NCBI GenBank assembly: GCA_026386805.1
Contig: JAPLMX010000267.1
Location: 1-48,023 of the forward strand
Source of the DNA: Phycisphaerae bacterium
Lineage (GTDB): Bacteria; Planctomycetota; Phycisphaerae; Sedimentisphaerales; Anaerobacaceae
Length of the DNA: 48,023 nt
Reading direction: 5' to 3'
Below are positions 40,678-48,023 of the stretch, in pieces. Each line of letters opens with the position of its first letter. Position 1 is the first letter of the stretch. Both the position numbers and the translations under genes were made by a program. The notes under the pieces are model-generated. The model was not told the DNA's origin and ran no database searches. It saw only the letters and a program-made list of their open reading frames with translations.

Positions 40678-41996
40678 GTTCAACGCGTGTCGTCGTGACG
40701 GGGCTCGGTGCGGTCAGCCCGCTGGGATTGACAGCCCCGGACCTATGGGCCGGCTTGCGTGCCGGCCGTTGCGGCATCCGCCGAATCAGGGCCTTCGACC
40801 CGACCGGGTTCCCTTGTGAACTAGCGAGCGAGGTCCCCGATTATAAGATCCAGGATCGGATCCCACGGACCTGGCGCAAAGCGGTCAAGCTGATGTGCCG
40901 GGATATCGAGCTGGCCGTCATGGCCGCCGGCGAGGCCATCGCGGCCAGCGGGCTGATCACGAAAGGGATCGATCCCGAGAAGGTGAACGTCAATCCCACG
41001 CGGATGGCAATCAACGTCGGGGCAGGGATTATCTGCTGCGACCTGGCGGAGCTGGCCCCGGCGGTAGCGGCCAGCACGGCCCAGGGCCAGTTCGACATAC
41101 ACAAGTGGGGCAGAGAGGGGCTGGAGCTGATCACGCCTCTGTGGCTGCTCAAGTACCTGCCCAACATGCTGGCGTGCCACATCGGCATCATTCACGATAT
41201 TCAAGGCCCGAGCAATACGATCACCTGCGGCGAGGCCTCCGCTCACCTGGCCATCGGCGAGGCGGCGCAAGTGATCGCACGGGGCGACGCCGACGTGGCC
41301 GTCGCCGGTGCGGCGGAGGCCAAGGTCAACCAGATGCTGATGGTCCGGCAGCATTTGCTCCAGCGGGCCGTCGCCACGCGTGACGGCGATCCCGAGACGA
41401 TCTGCCGGCCGTTCGATGCGAAGGCCTGCGGGGCAATCTTCGGCGAGGGCGCCGGCATGGTCGTGCTGGAGAGCCTCGACCACGCCCGGGCGCGGAAGGC
41501 ACGGATTCTGGCGGAAGTCGCTGGAATCGGCTATAGCCATAGTCTCAATCCCGTCTACGAGAGGCTCGAACCGGACGGTCGGGGCCTCCGGTTCGCCGTC
41601 GAGAAGGCCATCGCCGACGCGCAGATTCAGCCCGACGATCTCGACCTGGTGATTCCGCACGGGACAGCGGTCCCCGAGGACGATCTGGCGGAGGCCCGGG
41701 GCCTGGAGGCCGCACTCGGCCCAGCCGCAGGGAAGGTGCCGGTCTGGCCGACCAAGAGCATGCTCGGCACGACGGGCGCCGCCAGCGGCGCATTGGATGT
41801 TGTGGCCGCCGTGCGGGCGATCGTGGAGAGCGTGATTCCCCCGGCCAAGAATTTCAGCAGACTTGCCCAAGGATGCCGCCTGAACGTGGTCACCAAGCAC
41901 CGCGCGGGCCGGATCGGGCACGCACTCTGTTGCAGCTATACGTTCGGAGGCCAGACCGCCGCCGTGGTGCTGAGAGCTTTCGAGGGTACGACGTAG
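40674..41996 (+). CDS. Beta-ketoacyl-ACP synthase-like protein lacking the second His
   Basis: 440 residues from the ATG at 40674, with GGGAGGGAG upstream; the frame extends seven codons earlier. The thiolase fold is complete: nucleophile Cys185 in NTITCGEASAHLAIGEA, His329 in IPHGTAVPEDD and Lys361 in WPTKSMLGTTGAASG. In KAS I/II the last motif reads KSMxGH; here the His is Thr366. KAS enzymes need both His residues for decarboxylation, so the enzyme may be a condensing partner like a chain-length factor or have altered activity. It abuts the next ketosynthase gene with no gap. Confidence 0.88.
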   Translation: MSSTRVVVTGLGAVSPLGLTAPDLWAGLRAGRCGIRRIRAFDPTGFPCELASEVPDYKIQDRIPRTWRKAVKLMCRDIELAVMAAGEAIAASGLITKGIDPEKVNVNPTRMAINVGAGIICCDLAELAPAVAASTAQGQFDIHKWGREGLELITPLWLLKYLPNMLACHIGIIHDIQGPSNTITCGEASAHLAIGEAAQVIARGDADVAVAGAAEAKVNQMLMVRQHLLQRAVATRDGDPETICRPFDAKACGAIFGEGAGMVVLESLDHARARKARILAEVAGIGYSHSLNPVYERLEPDGRGLRFAVEKAIADAQIQPDDLDLVIPHGTAVPEDDLAEARGLEAALGPAAGKVPVWPTKSMLGTTGAASGALDVVAAVRAIVESVIPPAKNFSRLAQGCRLNVVTKHRAGRIGHALCCSYTFGGQTAAVVLRAFEGTT

Positions 41997-43316
41997 ATGA
42001 GAACGCCCAAGACCAAGGAGCGGGTCGTCATTACCGGGACCGGCATCGTCTGTCCGCTGGACAACGACGTGGAGGCATTCTGGGCCTCTATCCTGTCGGG
42101 GCGCAGCGGCATCAACCGAACGACGATTTTCGACGCCTCCACCTTCCCCACCACGTTTGACGCCGAGGTCAAAAACTACGACTTCCGCGTGCACGTTCGC
42201 CGGCCCCAGTTGCACGCGGCGGCCAGCCGGGGTTCCGGCTTTGGGACGGGCGCGGCGGCACAGGCCTGCCGCCAGGCGGGCATCGACATCGAGACCCCCG
42301 AGCCGGCCGACGGCATCGACCGCACGCGCATGGGCGTCTATCTCGGCGCGGGCGAAGGCGCCATGGACCACGAGACTTTCTTCGCCTGCATCTTTGCCGG
42401 CTGGGACCCGCACCGGCAGACGATGGCGTCGGAGCCGTGTACGCGGCTGGCCTTCACACGGATGACAGCCGCCTACGAGCTGGAGCAGGAGCCCAACATG
42501 GCCGCCGCCCACGTCGCGCTGCTGGCGGGGGCCCGGGGACCGTCCCGGAGCTGCCTGACGGCCTGTGCCGCCAGCACGCAGGCGGTCGGCGAAGCCATGA
42601 TGCTAATCCGCCGGGGCGATGCGGACGTGATGATCGCCGGCGGGGCCCACTCCATGATTCACCCGCTGGGCGTGACGGGGTTCAGCCGGCTGACGGCGCT
42701 CTCGCGGCGAAATGACAGCATCGAGACGGCGTCGCGGCCTTTCAGCGGCAGCCGGGACGGGTTCATCCTGGGCGAGGGGGCCGCGATCCTCATTCTGGAA
42801 TCCCTCACGTCCGCCCGCCAACGGGGCGTCCCGATCCTGGCGGAGCTGGTCGGCTACGGAAGCAGTTCGGACGCCTTCCGCGTGACGGACATGCACGAGG
42901 AGGGCCGAGGTGCCGTTCAGGCGATGCGGGCCGCGTTGGCCGATGCCGGTCTGACGGTTCAGGACATCGACTACATCAGCACGCACGGCACGAGCACGCA
43001 GGAAAACGACTCCATCGAGACCCTGGCGATCAAGGCGGTGTTCCAGGAGCGATCCCGGCAGGTCCCGGCCAGCAGCGTCAAGAGCATGCTGGGGCACCTG
43101 ATCGGAGCGGCCGGGGCGGCGGAGCTGATCACCTGCGTGCTGGCGATCCGCGACAACATCGTCCCGCCGACGATGAACCTGCATGACCCCGATCCCAAGC
43201 TGGACTTGGACTACGTGCCAAACGTCCCGCGAAAGATGCCCGTGAACGTCGTGATGAAAGAATCCTTCGGATTCGGTGGACAGAACAACGTGGTGATCGT
43301 GAAGCGGTTCACGTAG
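41997..43316 (+). CDS. Beta-ketoacyl-ACP synthase (FabF/KAS II-like)
   Basis: 439 residues with the full triad: Cys190 in LTACAASTQAVGEA, His330 in ISTHGTSTQEND and His367 in VKSMLGHLIGAAGAAELI. GFGGQNNVVI ends the fold. It condenses malonyl-ACP with an acyl primer. Its start follows the stop of the preceding KS-like gene directly (TAGATG), so the two may be made in equal amounts and pair, as KS-alpha and KS-beta do in type II polyketide systems. It is the last gene of the cassette. Confidence 0.92.
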   Translation: MRTPKTKERVVITGTGIVCPLDNDVEAFWASILSGRSGINRTTIFDASTFPTTFDAEVKNYDFRVHVRRPQLHAAASRGSGFGTGAAAQACRQAGIDIETPEPADGIDRTRMGVYLGAGEGAMDHETFFACIFAGWDPHRQTMASEPCTRLAFTRMTAAYELEQEPNMAAAHVALLAGARGPSRSCLTACAASTQAVGEAMMLIRRGDADVMIAGGAHSMIHPLGVTGFSRLTALSRRNDSIETASRPFSGSRDGFILGEGAAILILESLTSARQRGVPILAELVGYGSSSDAFRVTDMHEEGRGAVQAMRAALADAGLTVQDIDYISTHGTSTQENDSIETLAIKAVFQERSRQVPASSVKSMLGHLIGAAGAAELITCVLAIRDNIVPPTMNLHDPDPKLDLDYVPNVPRKMPVNVVMKESFGFGGQNNVVIVKRFT

Positions 43317-43463
43317 CATGGGCATCTTGCCCATGTGTAGCACGGGCGACTGGGCCCCCCCAACGCGAGCGAATGCGTTTGGGGAACCCCTCGCGCCCGT
43401 GGAAGAACTGGTGCCTGGCAGGGCCAGGATGGCCCTGCGATTCATGGGCAAGATGCCCATGCT
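43315..43463. repeat. 149-base palindrome: outer 21-base repeat with two inner hairpins
   Basis: Perfect 21-base outer arms begin at 43315 (AGCATGGGCATCTTGCCCAT) and end at 43463. Inside are a long stem (CACGGGCGA at 43341 with TCGCGCCCGTG at 43391, itself containing a CCAACGC/GCGTTTGG stem) and a shorter one (GCAGGGCCA/TGGCCCTGC, 43418-43438). The shape is that of the elements at 20823 and 34034. It fills the KS-serS spacer and starts inside the KS stop codon, so it could also end the cassette transcript. Confidence 0.85.
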
Positions 43464-43476
43464 ATGAGGATAAACA

Positions 43477-44754
43477 ATGATCGACATCAAGCTCATCCGT
43501 GACAATCCCGACCTTTACATTCAGGCGGCCAAGAACAAGCGGATCGACGCGAATATCCCGAGGCTGCTGGAGGCCGATAACCGGCTCCGCGACGCCAAGA
43601 CCAAGTTGCAGGACATCGCTACTGAGAAGAACCGCGTCGGCAAATCGGTTCCGAAGCTGGCGGCGAGCGAGAAGAACACGGCGATTGCGAGGCTCTCCCA
43701 GCTAAAGCAGCAGGAGGAGCAACTCAACGGCGAGGTCAAGACGCTACAGCCGGAATTCGACGCCCTGCTCCTGGAGGTGCCTCAACCGGCAGATCCTGAC
43801 GTTTCGACCGGCAAGGACGACACGGAGAACGTCGAGATTCGGCGGGAGGGGCAGGTCCGGCAGTTCGACTTCGAGCCCAAGGACCACGTCCAACTGGGGC
43901 TGGCCCTGGACATCATTGACATCGAGCGCGGCGTCAAGCTCGCGGGCGCGCGCAATTACTTCCTCAAGGGCGACGGCGCCCTGCTGCACTGGGCCGTGCT
44001 GCGGTTCGCGATCGATTTCATGGTCGCCCGGGGGTATCTGCCCATGGCGGTGCCGCTGCTGATGCGGGACGAGGCGATGCAGGGGACAGGCTACTATCCC
44101 GGCGCCGAGGAACAGACCTACCGGATGGAGAGAGACGAGCTGAACCTGGTTGGGACGGCCGAGGTGCCGCTGACCGCCTACCGGATGGGCGAGATTCTTT
44201 CGGCGGAGGAGCTGCCGCTGAAAACCGTCGGGCTTTCGAGCTGTTTCCGGCGCGAAGCCGGGGCGGCTGGCAAGGACACCTACGGCCTGTACCGCATCCA
44301 CCAGTTCGACAAGGTCGAGCAGGTCGTGGTCTGCCGCAATGACGTCGACGAGAGCAATAGATTCCACGCGGAGATCCTGGCCAATTCCGAGGGGGTCCTC
44401 AAGGCCCTCGGACTGCCCTACCGCGTGGTGGTCGTCTGCACGGGCGACCTGGGCCGGGGCCAAGCCAAGAAGTACGACGTCGAGACCTGGATGCCCTCCC
44501 GCGGCGGCTACTCGGAGACTCACAGCGCCAGCAAGTTCTATGAGTTCCAGGCCCGGCGGATGAACTTGCGGTACAAAGACCCGCAGACCAAGAAGAACTT
44601 CTTCTGCCACACGCTGAACAACACGGTGATCGCGTCGCCGCGGATTCTGATCCCGATCCTGGAGCTCTACCAGAACGCCGACGGCTCCGTCACCGTGCCG
44701 CAAGTCCTGCGCCCCTACCTGGCCGGCAAGGACAGGATCATGCCCCGCTCGTAG
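43477..44754 (+). CDS. serS: Seryl-tRNA synthetase
   Basis: 425 residues. An N-terminal tRNA-binding coiled coil (about 25-105, KLQDIATEKNRVGKSV to LKQQEEQLNGEVKTLQPEFD) precedes the class II core. VGTAEVPLTAYRMGEIL binds serine, motif 2 is SSCFRREAGAAGKDTYGLYR, and motif 3 is NTVIASPRILIPILELYQN with the conserved Arg. It charges tRNA-Ser and the selenocysteine tRNA if one is present. A GAGGAT site precedes the ATG. It ends at a hairpin (44779-44814). Confidence 0.97.
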   Translation: MIDIKLIRDNPDLYIQAAKNKRIDANIPRLLEADNRLRDAKTKLQDIATEKNRVGKSVPKLAASEKNTAIARLSQLKQQEEQLNGEVKTLQPEFDALLLEVPQPADPDVSTGKDDTENVEIRREGQVRQFDFEPKDHVQLGLALDIIDIERGVKLAGARNYFLKGDGALLHWAVLRFAIDFMVARGYLPMAVPLLMRDEAMQGTGYYPGAEEQTYRMERDELNLVGTAEVPLTAYRMGEILSAEELPLKTVGLSSCFRREAGAAGKDTYGLYRIHQFDKVEQVVVCRNDVDESNRFHAEILANSEGVLKALGLPYRVVVVCTGDLGRGQAKKYDVETWMPSRGGYSETHSASKFYEFQARRMNLRYKDPQTKKNFFCHTLNNTVIASPRILIPILELYQNADGSVTVPQVLRPYLAGKDRIMPRS

Positions 44755-44778
44755 TCTCGACCGCGCACAAATCTCCTC

Positions 44779-44814
44779 TAGGTCCCATAGGCGTGATGAC
44801 TCCTATGGGACCTA
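44779..44814. terminator. Bidirectional hairpin between serS and the secretin gene
   Basis: A perfect 13-base stem TAGGTCCCATAGG / CCTATGGGACCTA with a 10-base loop lies in the convergent gap of 76 bases. A clear U tract is lacking on either side. Position favours transcription termination for both genes. Confidence 0.6.
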
Positions 44815-44830
44815 TGAGATCAATTACGAT

Positions 44831-47707
44831 CTACTCTTTGTCCAACTTCTCTTTCAACTGTTCCGTGGCGTCGTCGAGCTCTTGCTTCGTCTGGTCCAGA
44901 CGCTCCTTCGATTTCTCCACAGCCGCCTTAGCCGCTTCGGACATGGGGCCGTCGCCGATCACGAACGGCGTGATGAACACGATCATCTCGTTGTTGCTCA
45001 GTTTCACGTCATTGTGCTGGAACAGCCCGCCGATCAGCGGTAGATCGCCCAGCAGCGGGATCTTGCGTTTGGTCTTGTTCTTCTCCTGGAAGAGGATGCC
45101 GCCGAGCATCAGGGTCTCACTGTCGCGCACGATCATGTTCGTCTTCGTTTCCATCTGCGTTCGCACGGGTTGGCTGTTGACGATTTCGCCCGTGAGCTGA
45201 GACAGAAGGATGTTCACGATCATATCCACGTTCTTCTCGGGGGTAATGCTCGGCCGCACGGCCAGCGTCATACCGACCTTCTCGAACATGACATTTGACT
45301 GCGAAAGCCCGCCGCTCGCGATCGTGCTTCCCCCGAGGAAGGCCACCGTGCTGCCCTTGAAGAAGCTGGCCTCCTCGTTGTCTTCCGTCCACAGGGTCTG
45401 CTCATTCAGGATCTTCGCGTTGAGGTGCTTGACCAAAAAGTCGACCATGGCATAGACGCTCGCCTGCGTGCCGATGATCGTGCCTGTGCCCGTCGCGCCG
45501 ATCGGCGAGTCCTTGTTGAAGCTTGCCGATCCACCGCTCGAAAGAGAGGCCAGCGAGCCGAGGGCGGTAGCGGAGTTCTCCTGCAGACTACCGAACGCCG
45601 CGGGATTCGTGGCCAGCTCGAGGCCCAGGGACGTCAAGGCGCTGTGATTCACTTCCACGATCGTGGCCTTGATCATGACCTGCATGCCCGGAACGTCCAG
45701 GGTTCGAATGGTCTGCTCGATGTCGTTGTGGAACTCCGGCGGCGACAGCACCAGGATCGACTTGCTGCGCGGATCGGGAATGAACCGCACGTGTCCGATC
45801 ACGTTGCTGAGCGGCTGTTCCCCCAGAGTGCCCCTGCCTCCCCCGCCCCGAGACCACGGCGGAGTGTACTCGCTCGGATTGTTGCCGCTGTTGTTGTTGC
45901 CGCCGCCCCCGGGCTGGTTGCCGCCGGACTGGCCCCCGCCGCTCGTATTCTGCTCCATCGAGTAGTTGCCCAGGCCGCTGGGCGTCCGCCGAATGGGAGC
46001 GAGGGTCCCCGCCTCGTTGAACATGGCGTTGAGGCGTTCCGACAGGTCCTCCGGATCGGCGTACTTGAGCTGCACGACCTTCGGGATTTCCGCCATTTCC
46101 TGCCGATCCAGGTCCAGGATCAGTTGCTCGATGATCTCGTAGGCCTCGGGGATCTTGCTGATCACGATGATTTTCTTCGTCTCCGGGACATTCTCGAAGG
46201 TCAACTGGCCGTACAGGGGGCCGACGATCTTTTTCTTCTGCTCCATCTCATCACCGTAGAAGAGCATACGCATGAACGAGCGGCTGCTGTCGTCACTGGC
46301 CTCACTGAACAGTCTTGTCAGCAACTGGGCCATCTTGACGGGGTCCGAGTTCTTCAACTCGATGATCCTCGGCCTCACCTGGTTGATATCCAGCTCGACG
46401 TCCCATTCCTCGATCTGCTTGCGGATCTTCGCCATATTCTCCGGCGAGGCCACGACCGTCACCTGCTTCATCGAGGGATAGGAGATCGCTTTCACGGTCT
46501 CGCTCGGCTGGATGTTTCGATAGCGGTAACTCCGGTAGCTGTAGCTGGACATGCTGCCGGACTGCGACTCATACAGCCCTTCGAGGTTCGCCTTGACCTG
46601 GTCGGGATCGGCGTGCTTGAGCTTGAAGTTCTCCGTCAGGAATTGTCCCGGCGGCATGTCCACCTCGGCGATCAGCTTCTTGACCATCTCGCGGAGTTCC
46701 GGTCGTCCGAAGATCATGATCTGCCGGGTTTGCTCCAGCGGCTGGACCACGATGTTCGGCTTGAGGTCCGTGCCGGACATCTGCTGGAGAGACATCTCGA
46801 TCCGTTGGGCAACCTCCCGCGTATCCGCGTAGACGATGGAGACCGTCTCGCACTCCGACTTGACCGGCTCCGCCATGTCCAGCTTCTTGATCCATTCTCC
46901 GATCAGCTTGATATCCTCCGCAGAACCCCGGGCGATGATCCATTTGTGCTTGGCCTCCGGGATGAGAATGAGGGGAACGTCGCTGGCGCCGATGACGACC
47001 GAGGATGCGGATTTGGACTGGCCGCCCTGAGGTCCGCCGGAGGGAGGACCACCCGACGGGGAACCGCCGGGCCGGGAGATCCCGGAAGTCCGGCCGCGCA
47101 TCGGCCCTCCCTTGCGACCGTCGGGCGATTCCCCGAGAAGCATCCGCAAGAACTGGACGATCTCCACAGGGTCGCCGTGTTCAATCTGGAAGGTCTCACT
47201 GACCGTTCGCCCGGCATCCTCCACGTCGAACTGCGCGATGATATGCTCGACGCGGATGAGGTTCCCCACCGAGTCGATCACCAGCAATCGGCCGGATGTC
47301 TCGTCGGCGCTGACGTGACCGTACTCGCTCACCAGCGGCTGGACGATCTGGCTCATCTGCGAGGGAGAATAGTGGGCCAGCTTGAAGAATTTCTGGACGA
47401 TTTGACTGGTATTCTCGAAGGCGGCCAGCGGCTGCTCCGGGCCGACAATCGGGTAGACCCCCAGCTTGGCCTCCGCCAGCGGCTTGAGAAAGATGGTGTC
47501 GTCCGACATTTCGGGGGTGAAGCCTTTCATGCGCAGCGCACTGTAGATCTTCAGCAGGGCCTTGCTCCGCGGCAGCTTCTCCGGCGCATAGATGGTGATC
47601 TTCTGGTTCATCGCCGTATCGCTGGGAATCACCGTCTTGCCGGTCCACTGGGCGATCTTCTCGATGATGTTCTTCATCTCGACGTCCTTGAGGTTCACGG
47701 CCTCCAA
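44831..47707 (-). pseudogene. Type II/IV-like secretin (GspD/PilQ-type), 5' end lost
   Basis: 958 codons are open downstream of an in-frame TAG (47723-47725). N0-like (KDVEMKNIIEKIAQWTGKTV) and several N1-type repeats (FKLAHYSPSQMSQIVQPLVS, FQIEHGDPVEIVQFLRMLL, FKLKHADPDQVKANLEGL) are linked by Gly/Ser/Pro- and Gly/Asn-rich spacers. The secretin domain (KATIVEVNHSALTSLGLEL, VRDSETLMLGGILFQEKNKT, PLLGDLPLIGGLF) and a coiled C-terminal tail follow. Secretins form outer-membrane rings for pilus or protein export. The open frame has no signal peptide and no ribosome site at its TTG, so as read it is not exported. See the fragment upstream. Confidence 0.65.
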
Positions 47708-47722
47708 AGGATCGTTGGGATC

Positions 47723-48023
47723 CTATTTGACCTTGGCCTGGCCCGGCTTGGATTCCGGCGGCTTTGCCTCTCCGGGCTTGGCGTCTGCCGGTTTCCCCGC
47801 CACCTTGCCGATCGACAGCCCATTCACCAGCCCGGTCCGGCGCGTGAGGTCGGCGCGGACGAGCGGCTCGTCGTTGAGCGAGTCCTCGTTGCCGCCCTTG
47901 TACGCCGGATGATCCCAGTACTCATGGTGGTCGGTGAAGTCCACCGCGTCGCAGGCGCGGAGGTACGCCTCGTCGGAGGCGATGTTGCTGCCGGTGATCG
48001 GCACGCGCACGCCCAGGCCGCGG
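47723..48023 (-). pseudogene. Glycoside hydrolase fragment joined to a secretin-type linker (partial)
   Basis: The frame enters from the right edge of the window (GLGVRVPITGSNIASDEAYL). VDFTDHHEYWDHP and GLSIGKVAGKP resemble the (beta/alpha)8-barrel of GH5/GH42-like hydrolases just before the strand that bears the nucleophile Glu. At about base 47788 it changes to ADAKPGEAKPPESKPGQAKV, a linker more like the start of a secretin, and ends at TAG 47723-47725. The secretin codons continue in the same frame after the TAG. This suggests a deletion joining two genes plus one nonsense change, or an assembly fault. Family calls are by recall of motif layout. Confidence 0.5.

Noticed and set aside
42603..43505. 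A 300-codon minus-strand frame beginning in the 43315-43463 palindrome
   Set aside because: Its first 60 residues are the translation of the palindromic repeat and the rest is antisense to the ketosynthase gene.
1..48023. CRISPR array, rRNA operon, prophage or complete insertion sequence
   Set aside because: No regularly spaced direct repeats, no rRNA landmarks, no integrase or phage structural genes, and only one truncated transposase were seen.

Overview
The window looks like chromosomal DNA from a GC-rich bacterium of the Planctomycetota, most likely a Phycisphaerae-like lineage. The placement is inferred from gene content and was not tested by any search. The pointers are a VPLPA/PEP-CTERM sorting tail, a Tat-exported Cys-type sulfatase and other Tat-exported carbohydrate proteins, tandem SPFH/HflK/HflC genes beside a P-type ATPase and ABC genes, a large Gly/Asn-rich secretin, a FabZ-ACP-FabZ-KS-KS cassette, and many palindromic repeats between genes.

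Layout. 1-2446 is a gene-poor decay zone with one VPLPA-CTERM protein, a truncated IS110 transposase and several repeats. 2447-9310 holds an RNase H-fold nuclease with a PLD-like protein, a STAS protein, an AraM-type glycerol-1-phosphate dehydrogenase, a sulfatase, a phasin-like/UbiB pair and what looks like an internally deleted site-2 protease. 9949-15212 is carbohydrate metabolism (GT4 glycogen-synthase-like enzyme, GH57, an alpha-galactosidase-like gene missing much of its barrel) and a DUF3616 lipoprotein. A CAU tRNA and a histidine kinase follow. 16482-20801 is housekeeping (pnp, rpsO, ruvX, manC). 21020-26023 is a GH10 xylanase, an exported L-fucose-isomerase-like protein and a PcrA/UvrD helicase.

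26174-37183 is a tight seven-gene minus-strand run: membrane SPFH protein, HflC, HflK, P1B-like ATPase, ABC ATPase, ABC permease and a large membrane-anchored protein of unknown function. Spacing suggests one operon for membrane or metal homeostasis. 37537-39013 holds an orphan ABC permease and a GNAT acetyltransferase. 39146-43316 is a compact fatty-acid/polyketide-like cassette (FabZ, long ACP, FabZ, KS with a missing His, canonical KS), followed by serS. The right edge holds a secretin gene cut by an in-frame TAG and joined upstream to a glycoside hydrolase fragment that runs off the window.

Two themes stand out. First, at least three genes look as if internal segments were removed (9179-9310, 12486-14102, 47723-48023), and the IS110 gene is also cut short; real deletions and assembly errors cannot be told apart here. 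Second, palindromes made of an outer inverted repeat enclosing two inner hairpins occur at three places (20823-20997, 34034-34084, 43315-43463). One lies inside the HflK reading frame, and two other genes have intergenic-type repeats at their 3' ends. No CRISPR array, prophage, rRNA or complete insertion sequence was seen.
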